Shown: positions 33,463 to 41,818 of the stretch, one piece after another
How positions within the stretch are numbered: position 1 is the first letter of the stretch
Layout of the letters: each line of letters begins with the position of its first letter
Source: Palsa-504 sp963808615
GTDB lineage: Bacteria > Actinomycetota > Actinomycetes > Streptosporangiales > Streptosporangiaceae
Length of the DNA: 64,000 bases
Direction of reading: 5' to 3'
Assembly: GCA_963808615.1 (NCBI GenBank)
Contig: CAWEGV010000007.1
Span: 12,708-76,707 of the forward strand
Notes under the pieces: generated by a model
Seen by the model: the letters and a program-made list of their open reading frames with translations, nothing else
Databases searched by the model: none
Told to the model about the DNA's origin: nothing
Translations under genes and position numbers: made by a program

Positions 33463-34677
33463 ATGCGTGAGATCGTGATCTGCGAACCGGTCCGTACCCC
33501 GATCGGCCGGTACGGCGGGTCGCTGCAGCCGCTCACCGCCGCGGAACTGGGCGAGATCGCGCTGCGCGGCCTGCTCGACAGGACCGGGCTCGACCCGGCG
33601 GCCGTGGACGACGTGGTGCTCGGGCACTGCTACCCCAACAGCGAGGCGCCGGCGATCGGCCGCGTGGTCGCGCTCAACGCGGGCCTGCCGGTGACGGTGC
33701 CGGGCATGCAGGTCGACCGGCGCTGCGGCTCCGGGCTGCAGTCGGTGCTGCAGGCGGGCCTGCAGGTGGGCAGCGGCGTGCACGAGCTGGTGGTGGCGGG
33801 CGGGGCGGAGAGCATGAGCAACGTCCCGTTCTACTCAAGCGAGATGCGCTGGGGCATCAAGGGCCCGGGCGTGACCCTGAATGACGGGCTGGCCCGCGGG
33901 CGCGTCACCGCGGGCGGGCGGTACTACCCGGTGCCCGGCGGCATGCTGGAGACGGCCGAGAACCTGCGGCGCGAATACGGCATCCCCCGGGCCGAGCAGG
34001 ACCAGCTCGCGCTCACCTCGCATCAGCGGGCGGTCGCCGCGCAGCGATCCGGGGTGTTCGCCGAGGAGATCATCCCGGTCACGGTCACCACCCGCCAGGG
34101 CGAGCACGTCATCGACACCGACGAGCACCCGCGGGCCGACGCCTCCCTCGAGGCGCTGGCCGGCCTGCGGCCCGTGCTGGGCAAGCAGGATCCCGAAGCC
34201 ACCGTCACCGCGGGCAACGCCAGCGGGCAGAACGACGCGGCCGCCGTGTGCATCGTCACCCATCCCGGACGAGCCGAAGCGCTCGGGCTGCGGCCCCTGG
34301 TCCGCCTCGTGTCCTGGGCAGCGGCCGGAGTGCCGCCGAAGACCATGGGGATCGGGCCCGTTCCGGCCAGCCGGGCCGCGCTGGAACGCGCCGGGCTGAA
34401 GCTGTCCGACCTGGACCTGATCGAGCTCAACGAGGCCTTCGCGGCCCAGGTGCTCGCGTGCACCAGGGAATGGGGACTGGGCACGGCCGACTTCGAGCGC
34501 CTCAACGTGCACGGCTCGGGGATCTCGCTGGGCCATCCCGTCGGCGCCACCGGCACGCGCATCCTGGCCACGCTGGCCCGGGAGATGGACCGGCGGCAGG
34601 CCAGGTACGGACTGGAGACGATGTGCATCGGCGGCGGCCAGGGCCTGGCCGCGGTCTTCGAGCGGGTAACCGGGTAA
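33463..34677 (+). CDS. Thiolase (acetyl-CoA C-acyltransferase)
   Basis: 404 aa. All three catalytic elements are present: nucleophile Cys in QVDRRCGSGLQSVLQ (about residue 87), His in GISLGHPVGATGTRIL (about 357) and Cys in ETMCIGGGQGLAAVFE (about 387). It cleaves or forms 3-ketoacyl-CoA and should work with the acyl-CoA dehydrogenases here. NEAFAAQVLA is conserved. An agggaggctg ribosome site precedes the ATG. The 3' end runs into an octamer tandem repeat. Confidence 0.95.
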   Translation: MREIVICEPVRTPIGRYGGSLQPLTAAELGEIALRGLLDRTGLDPAAVDDVVLGHCYPNSEAPAIGRVVALNAGLPVTVPGMQVDRRCGSGLQSVLQAGLQVGSGVHELVVAGGAESMSNVPFYSSEMRWGIKGPGVTLNDGLARGRVTAGGRYYPVPGGMLETAENLRREYGIPRAEQDQLALTSHQRAVAAQRSGVFAEEIIPVTVTTRQGEHVIDTDEHPRADASLEALAGLRPVLGKQDPEATVTAGNASGQNDAAAVCIVTHPGRAEALGLRPLVRLVSWAAAGVPPKTMGIGPVPASRAALERAGLKLSDLDLIELNEAFAAQVLACTREWGLGTADFERLNVHGSGISLGHPVGATGTRILATLAREMDRRQARYGLETMCIGGGQGLAAVFERVTG

Positions 34678-34702
34678 CCGGGTAACCGGGCAGCCGGGCA
34701 GC
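34663..34702. repeat. Octamer tandem repeat at the end of the thiolase gene
   Basis: cgggtaac occurs three times and cgggcagc twice, head to tail. The thiolase stop codon lies in the second unit. Directly beyond is the broken end of a CoA-transferase remnant, so the repeat marks a rearrangement junction. Confidence 0.85.
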
Positions 34703-34708
34703 CGGCCC

Positions 34709-34852
34709 TCAGGCCAGGGGTGGCCGGGCGCCGGGGTCGGCGAGGTGCCGGGTGCACAGCGGGGCGGCGATGGCCTGCTCGAGTCCCAGGACAGTGATGC
34801 CGGCCAACGGCGCGGCTGGCGGTATCGGCTCATGATCGGGTTCGGCGGTCAT
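34709..34852 (-). pseudogene. N-terminal fragment of a class III CoA transferase
   Basis: From an ATG at 34852 the frame reads PLAGITVLGLEQAIAAPLCT and RHLADPGARPPLA, then stops after 47 codons. This is the start of a CaiB-type protein (compare the intact gene at 20749). The expected ADLGARVIKVE continuation is lost exactly next to the octamer repeat. Confidence 0.72.
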
Positions 34853-34908
34853 GACCCCTATGATTCCCCGGACCGGGCCCGGACCGGCATGTCCTCGATG
34901 GGTGTCGC

Positions 34909-34937
34909 GGGGGGCGGCGGGGCGGGGCGGGCCGGGG
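34909..34937 (+). other. G-rich tract with quadruplex potential
   Basis: Five closely spaced G-runs of 3-6 bases separated by one to three bases. The stretch 34853-35376 has no gene apart from the leader of the S53 peptidase, and this tract is its most biased part. Confidence 0.5.
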
Positions 34938-35019
34938 CCGCCGGGACGGGCTGGCCGGGGCAAGCCTCGCACCTTGATTAGCGAACGTAACAGCTCACAA
35001 AGCAACACAATATAAGACA

Positions 35020-35071
35020 TTTCACCGGGTGAGACGTTTCACCGACTTTGGCCTTGGGCACACTTTCACCG
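35020..35071. promoter_or_regulatory. Three TTTCACCG direct repeats upstream of the S53 peptidase
   Basis: tttcaccg begins at 35020, 35037 and 35064. The first copy is also half of tcacc-g-ggtga (35022-35032). An AT-rich tataag lies just before them. This looks like an operator cluster for the secreted peptidase whose start is 310 bp downstream; the long leader may hold further control, but I recognise no riboswitch. Confidence 0.42.
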
Positions 35072-35376
35072 TTTGCATGGTGAGGGGAAATTACCATTAG
35101 TCCTTCGGGGGAAAAGGTGCCTGGACCAGCGCCGAGGCGGGAAGCCCGCAGCCCCGCCATGACACCTACCGCCCCGAGGGCAGACCGGTATTCCGGGGAC
35201 CGCCTGGAGGAGTACGAGCCGGGCCGGGCCCGGGCTCCTGACGACACATGCCGGCGGCGGCCGTCATCAACGTGACCCGCTGGGGCGTTTTCGGGCTTCG
35301 CGCGCGCAAATGAGCGTAATTGTGCTTTATTTGCCCAGAAGGCAGTGCCGCTTTTAATGATGGGGAGGAATGCGCC

Positions 35377-37731
35377 TTGCTCGCTAACCACCGTGGCAGC
35401 AGGCGGCGACCGCGCCGCCCGCTGGCCATCTTCACGACGATCGCGTTGATGCTCGGAGCGATGCTGGCCATCACCCCGGCGATCCTGAGCGCCACCCCGG
35501 CGGCCGCAGCCACGTCAAGCTTGCCGCGCTTCGTCTTCCCGTGCGGGACCAGCTTCGGGCTCGACAAGCTGCACTGCCTGGTGATCAAGAACACCGCCGC
35601 TCATCCGACCGCGCAGACCGTGCGTCCTAACGCGATCCCTTCCGGTAACGGGTACGGGCCGTCGCAGCTGCAGGCGGCCTACGGCCTCACCTCGGCGTCG
35701 GCCAGTCTCGGCTCGGGCACGACGGTCGCGGTCGTGGACGCCTACAACGACCCGACCGCGGCCAGCGACCTGGCCGCGTACCGGTCCGCGGCAGGCCTGC
35801 CCGCCCTGACCTCCGGCCAGTTCACCCAGTACAACCAGAACGGCGCGACCTCACCGCTGCCCGCCACGGCCCCAGCCAGTGACGACTGGACGCTGGAGGA
35901 ATCCCTCGACGTCGACATGGTCTCGGCGATCTGCCCGAACTGCAAGATCGACCTGGTCGAGGCCAACAACGACTCCGGCACCGGGCTGTACGTCGCCGAG
36001 GAAACGGCCGCCACCACGCTGGCCGCCAAGTACATCTCCAACAGCTGGGGCGGGTCCGAGTCATCTACTGACACCACTTACGACTCGCAGTACTTCGGTG
36101 TGTCCGGCGTGGTGTACACGGCATCCGCCGGCGACAGCGCGTACAGCGGCGGCGTCATCTACCCGGCCACCTCCCCGCACGTGGTCTCGGTCGGCGGCAC
36201 CACGCTGAACACCTCGTCCAACGCGCGCGGCTGGACCGAGAGCGTCTGGAAGACCAGCTCCTCCGAGGGCACCGGGTCGGGCTGCTCAGCTTACGAGCCG
36301 ACGCCGTCCTGGCAGTCGTCCATCTCGCTCATCACGGCGGCCTGCTCGCACCGCGTCGACAACGATGTCGCCGCCGACGCCGACCCCAACACCGGCGCCG
36401 CGGTCTACGACACCTCCAACAGCAACGGCGGCTGGAACGAGGTCGGCGGCACCAGCGAGTCCTCGCCCATCATCGCGTCGGTGTACGCCCTGGCCGGCAA
36501 CAACGGCAACGGCGGCAACAACGCGGCCGACTCGATCTACACCCACACCGCCAACCTGTACGAGGTCACCGCGAGCAACGACGGCACCTGCACCCCGCCG
36601 GCCGCGGACTCCGTCCTGTGCACCGCCACCGGCGCGGCCAACACCTACAACGGCCCGACCGGCTGGGGCACCCCGAACGGCCTGACCGCGTTCCAGAGCA
36701 ACTCGACCGGTAACACGGTCACGGTGACGAACCCGGGCAGCCAGACCGGCACGGTCGGCACCGCGGCCAGCCTGCAGATCACCGCGACCGACTCGGCCTC
36801 CGGCCAGACGCTGACCTACAGCGCCACCGGACTGCCGACGGGCCTGTCGATCAACTCGTCCACCGGGCTGATCTCCGGCACGCCCACCACGGCCGGCACC
36901 TACAGCGTGACGGTCACCGCGAAGGACACCACCGGCGCCACCGGATCGGCGTCCTTCACCTGGGCCATCAACACCGCGACCGGTAACACGGTCACGGTGA
37001 CGAACCCGGGCAGCCAGACCGGCACGGTCGGCACCGCGGCCAGCCTGCAGATCACCGCGACCGACTCCGCCTCCGGCCAGACGCTGACCTACAGCGCCAC
37101 CGGACTGCCGACAGGCCTGTCGATCAACTCGTCCACCGGGCTGATCTCCGGCACGCCCACCACGGCCGGCACCTACAGCGTGACGGTCACCGCCAAGGAC
37201 ACCACCGGCGCCACCGGATCGGCGTCCTTCAGCTGGACCATCAACACCGGGGCCAGCGGCTGCACCGCGCAGCAACTGCTCGTCAACCCGGGCTTCGAGA
37301 CCGGTTCCATCTCACCGTGGACATCCACATCCGGAGTGCTGGCCAGCACCAGCGAGGGCGTGCCCGCGCAGGCCGGCAGGTACTTGGCCTGGCTGGACGG
37401 CTACGGCACGGCCCACACCGACACCCTGGCCCAGAAGGTCGCCATCCCGGCCAACTGCAAGAACGCCGTCTTCACCTACTGGGTCGAGGTGAACTCCACC
37501 AGCACGAACAAGAGCAACGTCCTGAACCTGCAGGTCTTGAACTCCTCGGGCACGGTGCTCCAGACGCAGGCGGTGGCGACGGCGGCGAATAACGGCAGCA
37601 AGTACGTCGAATACACCACCAACCTGGCCTCGTACATCGGCCAGACCATCACTCTCAAGTTCACCGCCACCGAGGTCGCCGGCGGGAACACCAGCTTCTT
37701 CGAAGACAGCAACGCGCTGAACGTCAGCTGA
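35377..37731 (+). CDS. Secreted S53-family (sedolisin) peptidase with two Ig-like domains and a C-terminal beta domain
   Basis: 784 aa from a TTG at 35377, chosen for the ggggagg site 8 bases upstream. A signal peptide (RRPLAIFTTIALMLGAMLAI to ATPAAAA) is followed by the S53 domain. Catalytic residues are visible: Glu and Asp in DWTLEESLDVDMVSAICP (about 173-177) and Ser in VGGTSESSPIIASVYALAG (about 358). Two nearly identical 91-aa putative Ig domains follow (about 443-625), then a 150-aa beta-rich domain starting LLVNPGFETGSISPW, a likely carbohydrate-binding-type module. No pro-domain is evident. It is an extracellular, probably acid-active peptidase. Confidence 0.88.
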   Translation: MLANHRGSRRRPRRPLAIFTTIALMLGAMLAITPAILSATPAAAATSSLPRFVFPCGTSFGLDKLHCLVIKNTAAHPTAQTVRPNAIPSGNGYGPSQLQAAYGLTSASASLGSGTTVAVVDAYNDPTAASDLAAYRSAAGLPALTSGQFTQYNQNGATSPLPATAPASDDWTLEESLDVDMVSAICPNCKIDLVEANNDSGTGLYVAEETAATTLAAKYISNSWGGSESSTDTTYDSQYFGVSGVVYTASAGDSAYSGGVIYPATSPHVVSVGGTTLNTSSNARGWTESVWKTSSSEGTGSGCSAYEPTPSWQSSISLITAACSHRVDNDVAADADPNTGAAVYDTSNSNGGWNEVGGTSESSPIIASVYALAGNNGNGGNNAADSIYTHTANLYEVTASNDGTCTPPAADSVLCTATGAANTYNGPTGWGTPNGLTAFQSNSTGNTVTVTNPGSQTGTVGTAASLQITATDSASGQTLTYSATGLPTGLSINSSTGLISGTPTTAGTYSVTVTAKDTTGATGSASFTWAINTATGNTVTVTNPGSQTGTVGTAASLQITATDSASGQTLTYSATGLPTGLSINSSTGLISGTPTTAGTYSVTVTAKDTTGATGSASFSWTINTGASGCTAQQLLVNPGFETGSISPWTSTSGVLASTSEGVPAQAGRYLAWLDGYGTAHTDTLAQKVAIPANCKNAVFTYWVEVNSTSTNKSNVLNLQVLNSSGTVLQTQAVATAANNGSKYVEYTTNLASYIGQTITLKFTATEVAGGNTSFFEDSNALNVS
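36705..37250. repeat. Tandem 273-bp duplication inside the S53 peptidase gene
   Basis: The unit starting gaccggtaacacggtc at 36705 is repeated at 36978. The two copies differ at only a few positions, mostly silent, which indicates a recent in-frame duplication of one Ig-like domain (91 codons). Confidence 0.9.
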
Positions 37732-37743
37732 CCCGATCCGCAT

Positions 37744-37780
37744 CCGTCCGGGCCGGAAGTACCGACTCCGGCCCGGACGG
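37744..37780 (+). terminator. Hairpin terminator after the S53 gene
   Basis: ccgtccgggccgga (37744-37757) pairs perfectly with tccggcccggacgg (37767-37780) over a 9-base loop, 12 bp after the stop. A second hairpin, cccggcgtg-tgag-cacgccggg, lies at 37806-37827. No gene is seen between here and the insertion element at 37963. Confidence 0.8.
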
Positions 37781-37962
37781 GCTGGGTGACCGTCAGATAG
37801 ACGTGCCCGGCGTGTGAGCACGCCGGGAAGCCGAATGCGGCGTAGGACGGCTGGTTCTGAGCCCCGATGCCGATCCGCAGGGCGGCGGCCGTCGCCACCG
37901 GGCCGCAGCCGGCCCCGGCGCTCAGGCGCCGGCCCGCCGGGCTACCGAGCTGGCCTTAGGCG

Positions 37963-38942
37963 CGTTATGTGGGTTGGTCTCGGCGGCCTTGACGTGAGGT
38001 GGCCTCTGCGAGAGACAAGTGGGTGTCGAGTCCCTTGTCCTGCAGAGGCCCCCTCCTATGCTGCCAACCGAGGATCTGTTCGTCTACGTGTATGTGCTGG
38101 TTGATGACGCGATCAGCGCCCGGGCCATCGCCATCCCCTCCCGGCCGGGTCCGGCCCCGGCCTGTACCGACGCCGAGTTGCTGGCCATCACGCTGGTCCG
38201 GCACCTGCTGGGGCGGCGCAGCGAGGCCGGGTTCCTGGCCGAGGTGGCCCGGGACTGGGCGCACCTGTTCCCGCGGCTGCCGCACCAAAGCGAGGCGAAC
38301 CGGCGGATCCGCTGGCTGTGGGGCGCGTTCGAGCAGCTGCGGGCGATGCTGGCGGCCAGGCTGCCCGAAGATGACTGCCAGCAGATCGGCACCAGCGCCC
38401 TGCCGGTCAAGCACACCTCCCGGGTCCGCGGCCCGGACGGCTGGACCGGGCCGGGCAACGACCTGGCCGCCCGGTTCGGCCGCGACGCCGCGCACGCCGA
38501 ATGGTTCTACGGCTTCCGGCTGGCCCTCAAGACCGACCTGGGCAGCCGGATCGTGCGGGCCTGGAGCATCGTGCCCGCCGCGGTGAACGAGCGTGAGGTC
38601 GCCGTAGACCTGCTCGAAGCCGGGCCGGCTCCGCCTGACCTGCTGGCGGACAAAGGCTTCAACGGCAAGGCGTTCGCCGCCGGGCTGGCCGCCCGCGGCA
38701 CCGCCGTGCTGGTCCCGCCCGCCAAGGCCCAGCGTGCCAGCACGCCGCCCATCTGCTCAAAGTCATCGCCCAGTGGCGCAACCGCATCGAGGCCACCTTC
38801 GGCGAGATCACCGACCAGATGGAACTGGCCCGGCACGGCGCCCATACCTTCTGCGGCCTGCTGACCCGCACCGCAGCCACCATCGCGGCACACACGCTGC
38901 TGCGCGTCTGCCTCGGCACAGCGTAAATCAACCCACATAACG
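37963..38942 (+). mobile_element. IS982-family-like insertion sequence
   Basis: The element is about 980 bp, bounded by inverted repeats cgttatgtgggttg (37963-37976) and caacccacataacg (38929-38942). It carries one transposase gene. No convincing target duplication is seen in the flanks. An internal hairpin (ggcctctgc at 38001-38009 with gcagaggcc at 38042-38050) ends 7 bases before the transposase ATG and may block read-through translation. It is inserted in or beside a toxin-antitoxin locus. Confidence 0.82.
38058..38926 (+). pseudogene. IS982-like DDE transposase, frameshifted
   Basis: From the ATG at 38058 the frame runs through VYVYVLVDDAI, SEANRRIRWLWGAFEQLRAM, GFRLALKTDLGSRIVRAW and LLADKGFNGKAFAAGLAARG. 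After about 38740 the family continues in the -1 frame: HLLKVIAQWRNRIEATFGEI, then TDQMELARHGAHTFCGLLTR and AHTLLRVCLGTA to a stop at 38924. The Asp residues and the final Glu are in different frames. No slippery heptamer is present, so this is probably an inactivating indel and not programmed shifting. Confidence 0.8.
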
Positions 38943-39313
38943 GCCAGTAGCCTTCGGCCAGGGTGGCGAGCCGATCTTCTGGCTAGAGCGGGAGATCGCC
39001 CGGCTGCGCGCGGGAGACGCCCCGGTAGACGGCCCGGACACTCCCGGCGATGAGATGGCCGCGATCATAGCCGCGCCGGGCGCTTGAGCATACGCTCGCC
39101 CCGTCCGTGGCCTTCGCCGCTTGGGCGTTCATTGCGGGCGCGCTGCGCGAAAACCCCCATAGGGCGGGGAAACCCTTGGTGGCGCCGTTCCAGGGTGACT
39201 GGTCGGCACGGCGCGGGCACTACCGGATCCGGTACCGCATCGACGACGAGAAGCGCGTAGTCACGGTGGTGGACGCCGCCGACCGCTCGGATATCTACTA
39301 TCCGGGGCGCTAG
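38943..39313 (+). pseudogene. Remnant toxin-antitoxin pair: antitoxin tail and frameshifted RelE-type toxin
   Basis: Directly after the insertion element an open frame without a start reads GEPIFWLEREIARLRAGDAP and ends in a TGA at 39087, probably the tail of an antitoxin cut by the insertion. The overlapping toxin begins near an ATG at 39055 (MAAIIAAP), shifts frame near 39075-39080, and continues RRALEHTLAPSVAFAAWAFI, ENPHRAGKPLVAPFQG, ARRGHYRIRYRIDDEKRVVT and DRSDIYYPGR to 39313. The second half is a good RelE match, close to the intact toxin at 29711. Confidence 0.7.
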
Positions 39314-39458
39314 CCCATCGGCTGGCGGCGTCATCGGAGGACGTGTTGATGGAAGAAAGCTTCTCGGTCCTGCGGGCCCTGCCGCACGAGCGGCAGACGG
39401 CGCGGGACCGGGTCAGGGACACGGCGAGTCCGAGACGACCAACGACGTGGCCACGATC

Positions 39459-40024
39459 ATGGCGACGATAAGCCACTGGGACCAGCATTTCGCCGTGCTG
39501 ACCGAGGCGGAGGACGGCACCCGGCCTGGACGGACGGCATCATCGGGGAGATCCTCTGGGAGCCGCAGTTCACCGAGCCCCGGCCCGACTGGCGGGTCGA
39601 GGCGCAGGTAGCCGACCGGCTGGACGCCTTCGAGGCGGCGTGGCGCGCGGGCGACGTAGAGACGATGCTGGAGCAGGCCGGCGACGAGGCGTTCGGCGTC
39701 ATGCGGGTGGCTGAGGTGGGCGGCGACCGCCGGGAGCGGATCGTGGCCCGGTCGCGCGCCGAGCTGCGCGCGGCCTGGACCGCGGCGGCGTCCGCCCGGG
39801 TCACCGATCTCGCCCGGACGAACCGGGTCGTCACCCAGTTCTACGCGTTCGCGTCCTACCGCGTGGTCCTGGAACAGCCCGGACGGCGGGCCGAACGCGA
39901 ACTGGCCCTGATGCTCCCGGTTGGTCGTGACGGCCGTTTCATCGGCGAGTTCAGCTACGCGCGCTGGACGTCGGACTGGGCGTACCCGGGAGACCGACAG
40001 TGGCAAGCGGCGTTCCGGCTGTGA
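39459..40024 (+). pseudogene. Conserved hypothetical protein, frameshifted
   Basis: From an ATG at 39459 one frame reads ISHWDQHFAVLTEAEDGTR. The matching continuation is in another frame: AWTDGIIGEILWEPQFTEPR, DRLDAFEAAWRAGDVETMLE, then a long helical stretch and VVTQFYAFASYRVVLEQPGR to the stop at 40022-40024. The junction is near 39525. An upstream ATG at 39349 (MEESFSVLRAL) could also belong to it after another shift. I do not recognise the family. Confidence 0.5.
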
Positions 40025-40109
40025 CGGCCCGGGGTGCGGGGGGTTCAGCCCCGGCCCCGGCCAGGTCCGGCAGGCGGTCCGGTGCCGGTTCCCGGCCGGG
40101 AACAGGCCG

Positions 40110-40139
40110 GACGTGGCCCGGGCTGCCCCGGGCCACGTC
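40110..40139 (+). terminator. Strong hairpin after the 39459-40024 remnant
   Basis: gacgtggcccggg (40110-40122) pairs perfectly with cccgggccacgtc (40127-40139) over a 4-base loop. Confidence 0.7.
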
Positions 40140-40345
40140 CCGCGTGTCTCTCCCGTCTCACGGCCGCAGTTGATTAGCGTCCTGCGGTGGATTGTGGGTA
40201 CTGGGTGAGCATGCCAAAGTAAGGTGAGTTTCCGGCGTGTCGCGACCGGCGGACACTATGCGATCATTTACGGGGTTTGTTCGTAATTTGCGGTCGTCCG
40301 TGCCGTAGCCCGGGTGAGCTCCTGGTCCCGTCCCGGCCCCCTTGC

Positions 40346-40507
40346 CCATGATCGCGAAGGCTTTACTACGGTTTTTGATACCAAACCCTTCGCGATCATG
40401 GAAACACCCAGCCCGGGGCACTGCGTGGCCAGGCGCGGGGCATTCCACCACATCCGGACGCCCAGACACGCCGAGAAGTCACCTTATTCCGGAACGCTTC
40501 CGGAATA
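40346..40507. repeat. Two strong inverted repeats in the gene-free stretch 40140-40809
   Basis: ccatgatcgcgaagg (40346-40360) and ccttcgcgatcatgg (40387-40401) form a perfect 15-bp stem, with an inner ggttt/aaacc stem. A second hairpin, tattccggaa-cgc-ttccggaata, is at 40485-40507. Neither overlaps a gene. They look like REP-type or small mobile-repeat elements. The rest of 40140-40809 shows nothing that I can call. Confidence 0.6.
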
Positions 40508-40809
40508 CCGCTAATCAACCGCATGACGAAATCAACCGCAGTAATTTCCGCATCGCGGAATTTATCACCCGGTCATGAGGCGGGTGTGGCACCCGGGACC
40601 GGGGCGAGCCGACGCCCGGGGTCTTGAAATCCACAACCGTCTGGCTGGCTCGATGCATCACCAGACGGAACGCTCACACGGGCCGTACCGCGGCCGCTCG
40701 CGCGTGCGCCCACGGTGCACCGCGATTCCGGCCAGGCATCCATCCTGCCTGCGATGATGTCCCACCAGACCGCCCGGAACTGGGCGCGCTGGGCTGCTTC
40801 GGATGCGGC

Positions 40810-41323
40810 TCAGCTGGACTTGACCTCGGTGCGGCTGACCCGGACGACACCGATAGCCAGCGGCAGCAGGATCCAGATGGCGGCGGCGGCCAGCAGCTGC
40901 AGCCAGCCGGTGCCCGTCATCTTGTGCGTGTACAGCGGTGACTGGGCGTGGATCAGGTCGACCCAGGGGACCGCCGGCTTGAGCGCGGCCACCGAGAACA
41001 ACGCGCTCCACAGGTCCCTGACCACGTAGTACAGGGCCAGCGCGGCCGGGGTGATCAGCGTCGCCATGCCGAACGCCATGCCCTGCACCAGCACGGTCAG
41101 CTGCACCAAGATGAGCTCGCCGAAGCCGGCCCCCGATCGACAGGCCCGCCAGCACCAGCAGCAGGTAACCGGGCACATCCGTCGCCCGGTCCCCGGAACC
41201 GGGCTTGACGTGCGCCGACACCGCCGCCAGCAGCGCCGAGGACACCACCGCGATGACCGCGTCCCGGCCCCAGCCGCGCACCGTGCCCCCGCTACGCGTG
41301 CGCGCGCCGTCCGCCGTGATCAC
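40810..41323 (-). pseudogene. Joined remnants: sensor-like N-terminus and ABC-2 permease C-terminus
   Basis: From 41323 one frame reads DAVIAVVSSALLAAVSAHVK and YLLLVLAGLSIGG, like the first membrane segments of an actinobacterial sensor histidine kinase. From about 41137 another frame reads FGELILVQLTVLVQGMAFGM, TLITPAALALYYVVRDLWSA and AAAAIWILLPLAIGVVRVSR, the C-terminal end of an ABC-2 type permease, and stops at 40810. The two pieces belong to different families, so a deletion seems to have fused unrelated genes. Confidence 0.58.
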
Positions 41324-41412
41324 GACATCGACACTACTTCGGCAGGCCAGACGCGCATCCGCCGCACGTCGTCAATCCCGCCTACGTCGGCTGACGTAGC
41401 GGCTGCGGCGGC

Positions 41413-41477
41413 AGGTACCACGGTCCGTTCCGGCCAAAGATCTTTTCATGCCGAACGGGCCAGGGTGCTACGGTCCG
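41413..41477. promoter_or_regulatory. Inverted CCGTTC / CCGAACGG box module (copy C)
   Basis: ccacggtccgttccggcc (41417-41434) faces gccgaacgggccagggtgct (41449-41468) across the AT-rich aaagatcttttcat. After the right box comes acggtccgg, exactly as in copy A. It lies 70 bp before the threonine-aldolase remnant and in a gap with no other gene. Confidence 0.5.
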
Positions 41478-41548
41478 GGCCGGCGCGGAGCCGACCGCTG
41501 CGGGCGATCCGGGCCGAGCTGTACGAATATTGAGGAATGCCAGGTGAC

Positions 41549-41726
41549 ATGAACGAGATCGACCTGCGGTCCGACACGGTGACGCGGCCCACGGCCGACA
41601 TGCTGCGGGCCATGACGAGCGCGCGTGCTGGCCGCGGCGGGCCTGGTGGCCCTGGAGACCATGGTGGACCGGCTCGCCGATGATCAGCAGAACGCGCGTG
41701 CGCTGGCCGAGGGGCTGGTCGAGTGA
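41549..41726 (+). pseudogene. Threonine aldolase with a large internal deletion
   Basis: From the ATG at 41549 the frame reads NEIDLRSDTVTRPTADMLRA, the N-terminus of low-specificity threonine aldolase. At about 41615-41630 the reading moves to another frame with VLAAAGLVALETMVDRLADD and QQNARALAEGLVE, which belongs roughly 200 residues further on in the family. The PLP-binding Lys and most of the catalytic domain are absent. The two ends are joined directly. Confidence 0.75.
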
Positions 41727-41770
41727 CCCCGGACCCCGACCTGCGCCTGACCACCATATTGGCCATCGAT

Positions 41771-41786
41771 GTATCATATCTGATAC
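41771..41786. promoter_or_regulatory. Inverted repeat before the nucleotidyltransferase/HTH pair
   Basis: gtatca-tatc-tgatac, 33 bp upstream of the ATG at 41819, is a likely operator for the HTH protein of the pair. Confidence 0.5.
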
Positions 41787-41818
41787 ACTTAGCTTGGCAA
41801 AGAGAAGGAACCGATGCG

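Noticed and set aside
35020..35376. Cyclic-di-AMP (ydaO-type) riboswitch before the secreted peptidase
   Set aside because: Such riboswitches precede wall hydrolases in actinomycetes, but I could not match the conserved core here.
37476..37898. Minus-strand frame of 140 codons across the S53 3' end
   Set aside because: Mostly antisense to the peptidase and crossing two hairpins; no family recognised.
38730..38760. Programmed -1 frameshift in the transposase
   Set aside because: There is no A6G-like or other slippery heptamer, and IS982 transposases are normally a single frame.
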